This document shows, piece after piece, positions 62,069 through 64,000 of a DNA stretch of 64,000 bases (the stretch's first letter is position 1; the number at the start of each line of letters is the position of its first letter). Under the pieces are notes generated by a model. It was not told the origin of the DNA. It saw nothing but the letters and a program-made list of their open reading frames with translations, and ran no database searches. Where the stretch lies: NCBI GenBank assembly GCA_036960565.1, contig JBALXQ010000034.1, positions 1-64,000 on the forward strand, in the 5' to 3' direction. The translations under genes were made by a program, and so were the position numbers. The DNA comes from Bermanella sp036960565. GTDB taxonomy: Bacteria; Pseudomonadota; Gammaproteobacteria; Pseudomonadales; Oceanobacteraceae.

Positions 62069-62434
62069 ATGGTTCGCTTTGAACATGCCAGTTTATTTGT
62101 AAAATCGTTATATGAATGTGTTGATAATAAAAATCTACACGTTCTAGCTGAAAAACTTGATGAAGATGTATATTTTAAATTTTCCAATTTTGAAGCTGTC
62201 ACAGGAAGGGATGCAGTATTGGAGTCGAATGAGGGTTTCTTCTCAAGTATTAAAAATATGCGACATGAAATACGCAATGTATGGTCGCAGGGTGATGACG
62301 TTATATGTAACGGTAAGGTGCACTATACTCGTCTTAATGACAGTTTACATACCGCTGAATTTGCCACGGTATTAACGGTGAAGAATAACAAGATAACGAA
62401 TTACCTTATCTATGCCGATGTATCTTTACTGTAA
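62069..62434 (+). CDS. NTF2/SnoaL-like protein
   Basis: 121 aa, cone-shaped alpha+beta fold of the SnoaL-like superfamily: long N-terminal helix (FEHASLFVKSLYECVDNKNLHVLAEKLDEDVYFKF), then RDAVLESNEGFFSS and beta strands VWSQGDDVICNGKVHYTR, FATVLTVKNNKITNYLIY. Family members are isomerases, hydrolases or ligand binders; the activity is not predictable. AGGAG upstream. Confidence 0.8.
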   Translation: MVRFEHASLFVKSLYECVDNKNLHVLAEKLDEDVYFKFSNFEAVTGRDAVLESNEGFFSSIKNMRHEIRNVWSQGDDVICNGKVHYTRLNDSLHTAEFATVLTVKNNKITNYLIYADVSLL

Positions 62435-62807
62435 GCTCATTTTAACGATATGACCTTGTTAAGGGATCTCTTTACTATTTGTGCTAGCCCATCAGGCTGG
62501 CACAAAATATCCGTAACCCGTTGTGCAGTTAGCAGATTGAGTGAGTGGTTATTCTAAAGGGATACCATAAATGGGCTGCAGATAGGTAGCTATCAGTGGG
62601 TGGTTTGCTCATTATAATTTTTTATTAATAATTTAAACTTATTCCTTCACAAAAATTCAACCTACTCTTTTACAGTTTGTTTCTTTTTCGCTAAGGTCAA
62701 TCACTCTAATTTGCCCATATTTATCTCATGGGCATTTAAGGGGTTGGTGAATCTAATAATAAAGACTGACCTTTACTTCGAAATAATACCTTTGCAAGGA
62801 AGCTTGT
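62435..62807. other. Intergenic region with hairpin
   Basis: About 370 bp. TTTGTGCTAGCC and GGCTGGCACAAA (62478-62506) pair with one mismatch around ATCA, and probably end the eamA-NTF2 transcript. The rest is AT-rich with no gene; the promoter of the next gene must be here. Confidence 0.55.
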
Positions 62808-64000
62808 ATGAAAAAAAGAATCTCAATGGTTGCAGCCACTGGCCTAGTGGGTCTGTTGGTGGGCTGTGGCTCTTTATATCAGGATGATAGTCCTCCTGCT
62901 GAATTAAAGATAACGCCCGAGGTGGGGGTCGTTCCCGAGCGAGTAGAACTGGAACAGGCGTGGAGCAACAAAACACGAATGGACTTTTGGTTCACTAGTC
63001 AAGGTTCTCAAATTTTACCTTATAGCTGGTTTACTTGGTTGGAACTGGCAGACAGTGATAAATATTTCCGCAGTGTTGAGCACATGGAGTCGTTGCGTTA
63101 TCTACCCATGAAAGCTTCGCCCCGTAATCCGGCTGGCTTGCCAATTGGGTTCGCATTAAACCAAGCTAAAAAACAAGACGAGGCCTGGGTGGGTTTAACT
63201 TGTTCTGCTTGTCATACCAATCAAATAGATTACAAGGGTAAAAAAATACTGGTGGAAGGCGCGCCGACACTAGGGAATTTTGTCTTGTTTTATAGTGAGC
63301 TAGTGGATGCGCTAAATGCCACGAATAAAGACGAAGCAAAATTTGATCGCTTTGCCCGTAAAGTGTTAGCCAAAGATTACGATGAAAACAGTGCTGATGC
63401 GTTGCACACACAGTTAACGCAGTTGGCACTTCAAGCGACGGAGCGTCGTAACGTTAACGAATTACCCAGTGACTATCCTAGTGATTTTACCAGTTATGGC
63501 CGTCTAGATGCTTTTGGTAATATTCAAAATGCAGGCACTGCATTTGCCTTACATGATTTAAAAAATAGCAACACACCCACCGCGCCGGTTTCCTATCCAT
63601 TCTTATGGGGTACTCACCAATCAGATGTGGTGCAGTGGAATGCATCGGCACCTAACACGCCAGTCGTTGGGCCATTGGTGCGCAACATGGGAGAAGTGGT
63701 AGGCGTTTTTGGCAGCTTAAGTATTGAAGAAGCTTCCTGGTGGCAGCGCATAATAGGCATTAAGAACACTTATTCTTCTACGGTTGATATGAAGGGTTTG
63801 GGTAAACTTGAGTCCTGGGTAAAAGAACTGCGTTCACCTGCATGGCCACAACAACACTTGCCAAGTATTAATACCGATAAAGCCGCCGCGGGTGCTCAGC
63901 TTTACCAGAGTGAGTGTTCAGGTTGTCATGAAGTTATTTCTCGTAGTGATGAAGGTAAAAACTATAAAGCTGTGAAGACGCCTATTACCGATGTAGGTAC
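62808..64000 (+). CDS. Di-haem c-type cytochrome lipoprotein, cut by window end
   Basis: From ATG 62808 (AAGGA upstream) the frame stays open to the window edge, 397 codons. Signal sequence with lipobox LLVGCGS, so lipidation at C20. Two haem sites: CSACH at residues 132-136 and CSGCH at 370-374, about 238 residues apart, each inside cytochrome-c-like surroundings (WVGLTCSACHTNQIDYKGK, GAQLYQSECSGCHEVISR). The early SQGSQILPYSWFTWLE segment recalls RoxA/RoxB-type di-haem oxygenases and other di-haem peroxidase relatives, but haem spacing differs, so that link is tentative. Periplasmic, outer-membrane lipoprotein electron carrier or oxygenase. Confidence 0.82.
   Translation, partial: MKKRISMVAATGLVGLLVGCGSLYQDDSPPAELKITPEVGVVPERVELEQAWSNKTRMDFWFTSQGSQILPYSWFTWLELADSDKYFRSVEHMESLRYLPMKASPRNPAGLPIGFALNQAKKQDEAWVGLTCSACHTNQIDYKGKKILVEGAPTLGNFVLFYSELVDALNATNKDEAKFDRFARKVLAKDYDENSADALHTQLTQLALQATERRNVNELPSDYPSDFTSYGRLDAFGNIQNAGTAFALHDLKNSNTPTAPVSYPFLWGTHQSDVVQWNASAPNTPVVGPLVRNMGEVVGVFGSLSIEEASWWQRIIGIKNTYSSTVDMKGLGKLESWVKELRSPAWPQQHLPSINTDKAAAGAQLYQSECSGCHEVISRSDEGKNYKAVKTPITDVG

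Overview
The window looks like chromosomal DNA of a marine, moderately AT-rich gammaproteobacterium. The evidence is a chromosomal-integron-type cassette array, an ectoine operon with its MarR-type regulator, RhlE, several hybrid histidine kinases and a GGDEF-EAL protein, LysR/MerR/AraC/HxlR regulators beside small redox genes, and NrtS and NADAR proteins. The species cannot be named from this sequence. No rRNA, tRNA or CRISPR was found.

Left end (1-4150): seven integron gene cassettes in one orientation, separated by attC sites; the integrase lies outside the window. Each cassette begins with a core site whose complement opens its own attC, which supports the cassette boundaries. Only one product is recognisable (DUF3800). 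The last attC is cut off, and a 115-bp remnant of an IS3-family element follows it.

4179-7000: a glutathionyl-hydroquinone-reductase-like protein and two tandem secreted paralogues of unknown function. 7375-16854: a roughly 9.5-kb Tn3-family structure with 39-bp outer inverted repeats and a matching TATAA on each side. It holds a fragment of an RND exporter, a REP-associated transposase broken by one amber codon, a FIST-domain hybrid histidine kinase, and an intact Tn3 transposase that has its own 83-bp inverted repeats nested at the right.

16900-32300: LysR, DsbA/FrnE-like and DUF1330 genes, a complete IS3-family element, a GNAT gene, two more hybrid kinases, DUF1254, a lipoprotein, a solute-binding protein, and a divergent peroxiredoxin/LysR pair. 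Around 29.5 kb lies the 3' end of a lost second copy of the ectoine regulator. 32500-37400: ectR, ectABC and a sodium:solute symporter, with a palindrome between ectR and ectA that resembles a described EctR operator.

37500-64000: mostly core-type genes. They include a pentapeptide-repeat protein, rhlE with a coupled leader ORF, a GGDEF-EAL protein, GST, DUF924, EamA transporters, a cold-shock protein, and glutaredoxin-like proteins. An Old Yellow Enzyme gene has a textbook MerR-type promoter facing its MerR gene. A glutaredoxin, flavin disulfide reductase and nrtS operon is followed by NADAR, a HxlR/SDR pair, a ChrR-like cupin, a TetR gene split by an amber codon, DUF1223, a second LysR/EamA pair and an NTF2-like protein. 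The window ends inside a di-haem cytochrome c lipoprotein gene that starts at 62808.
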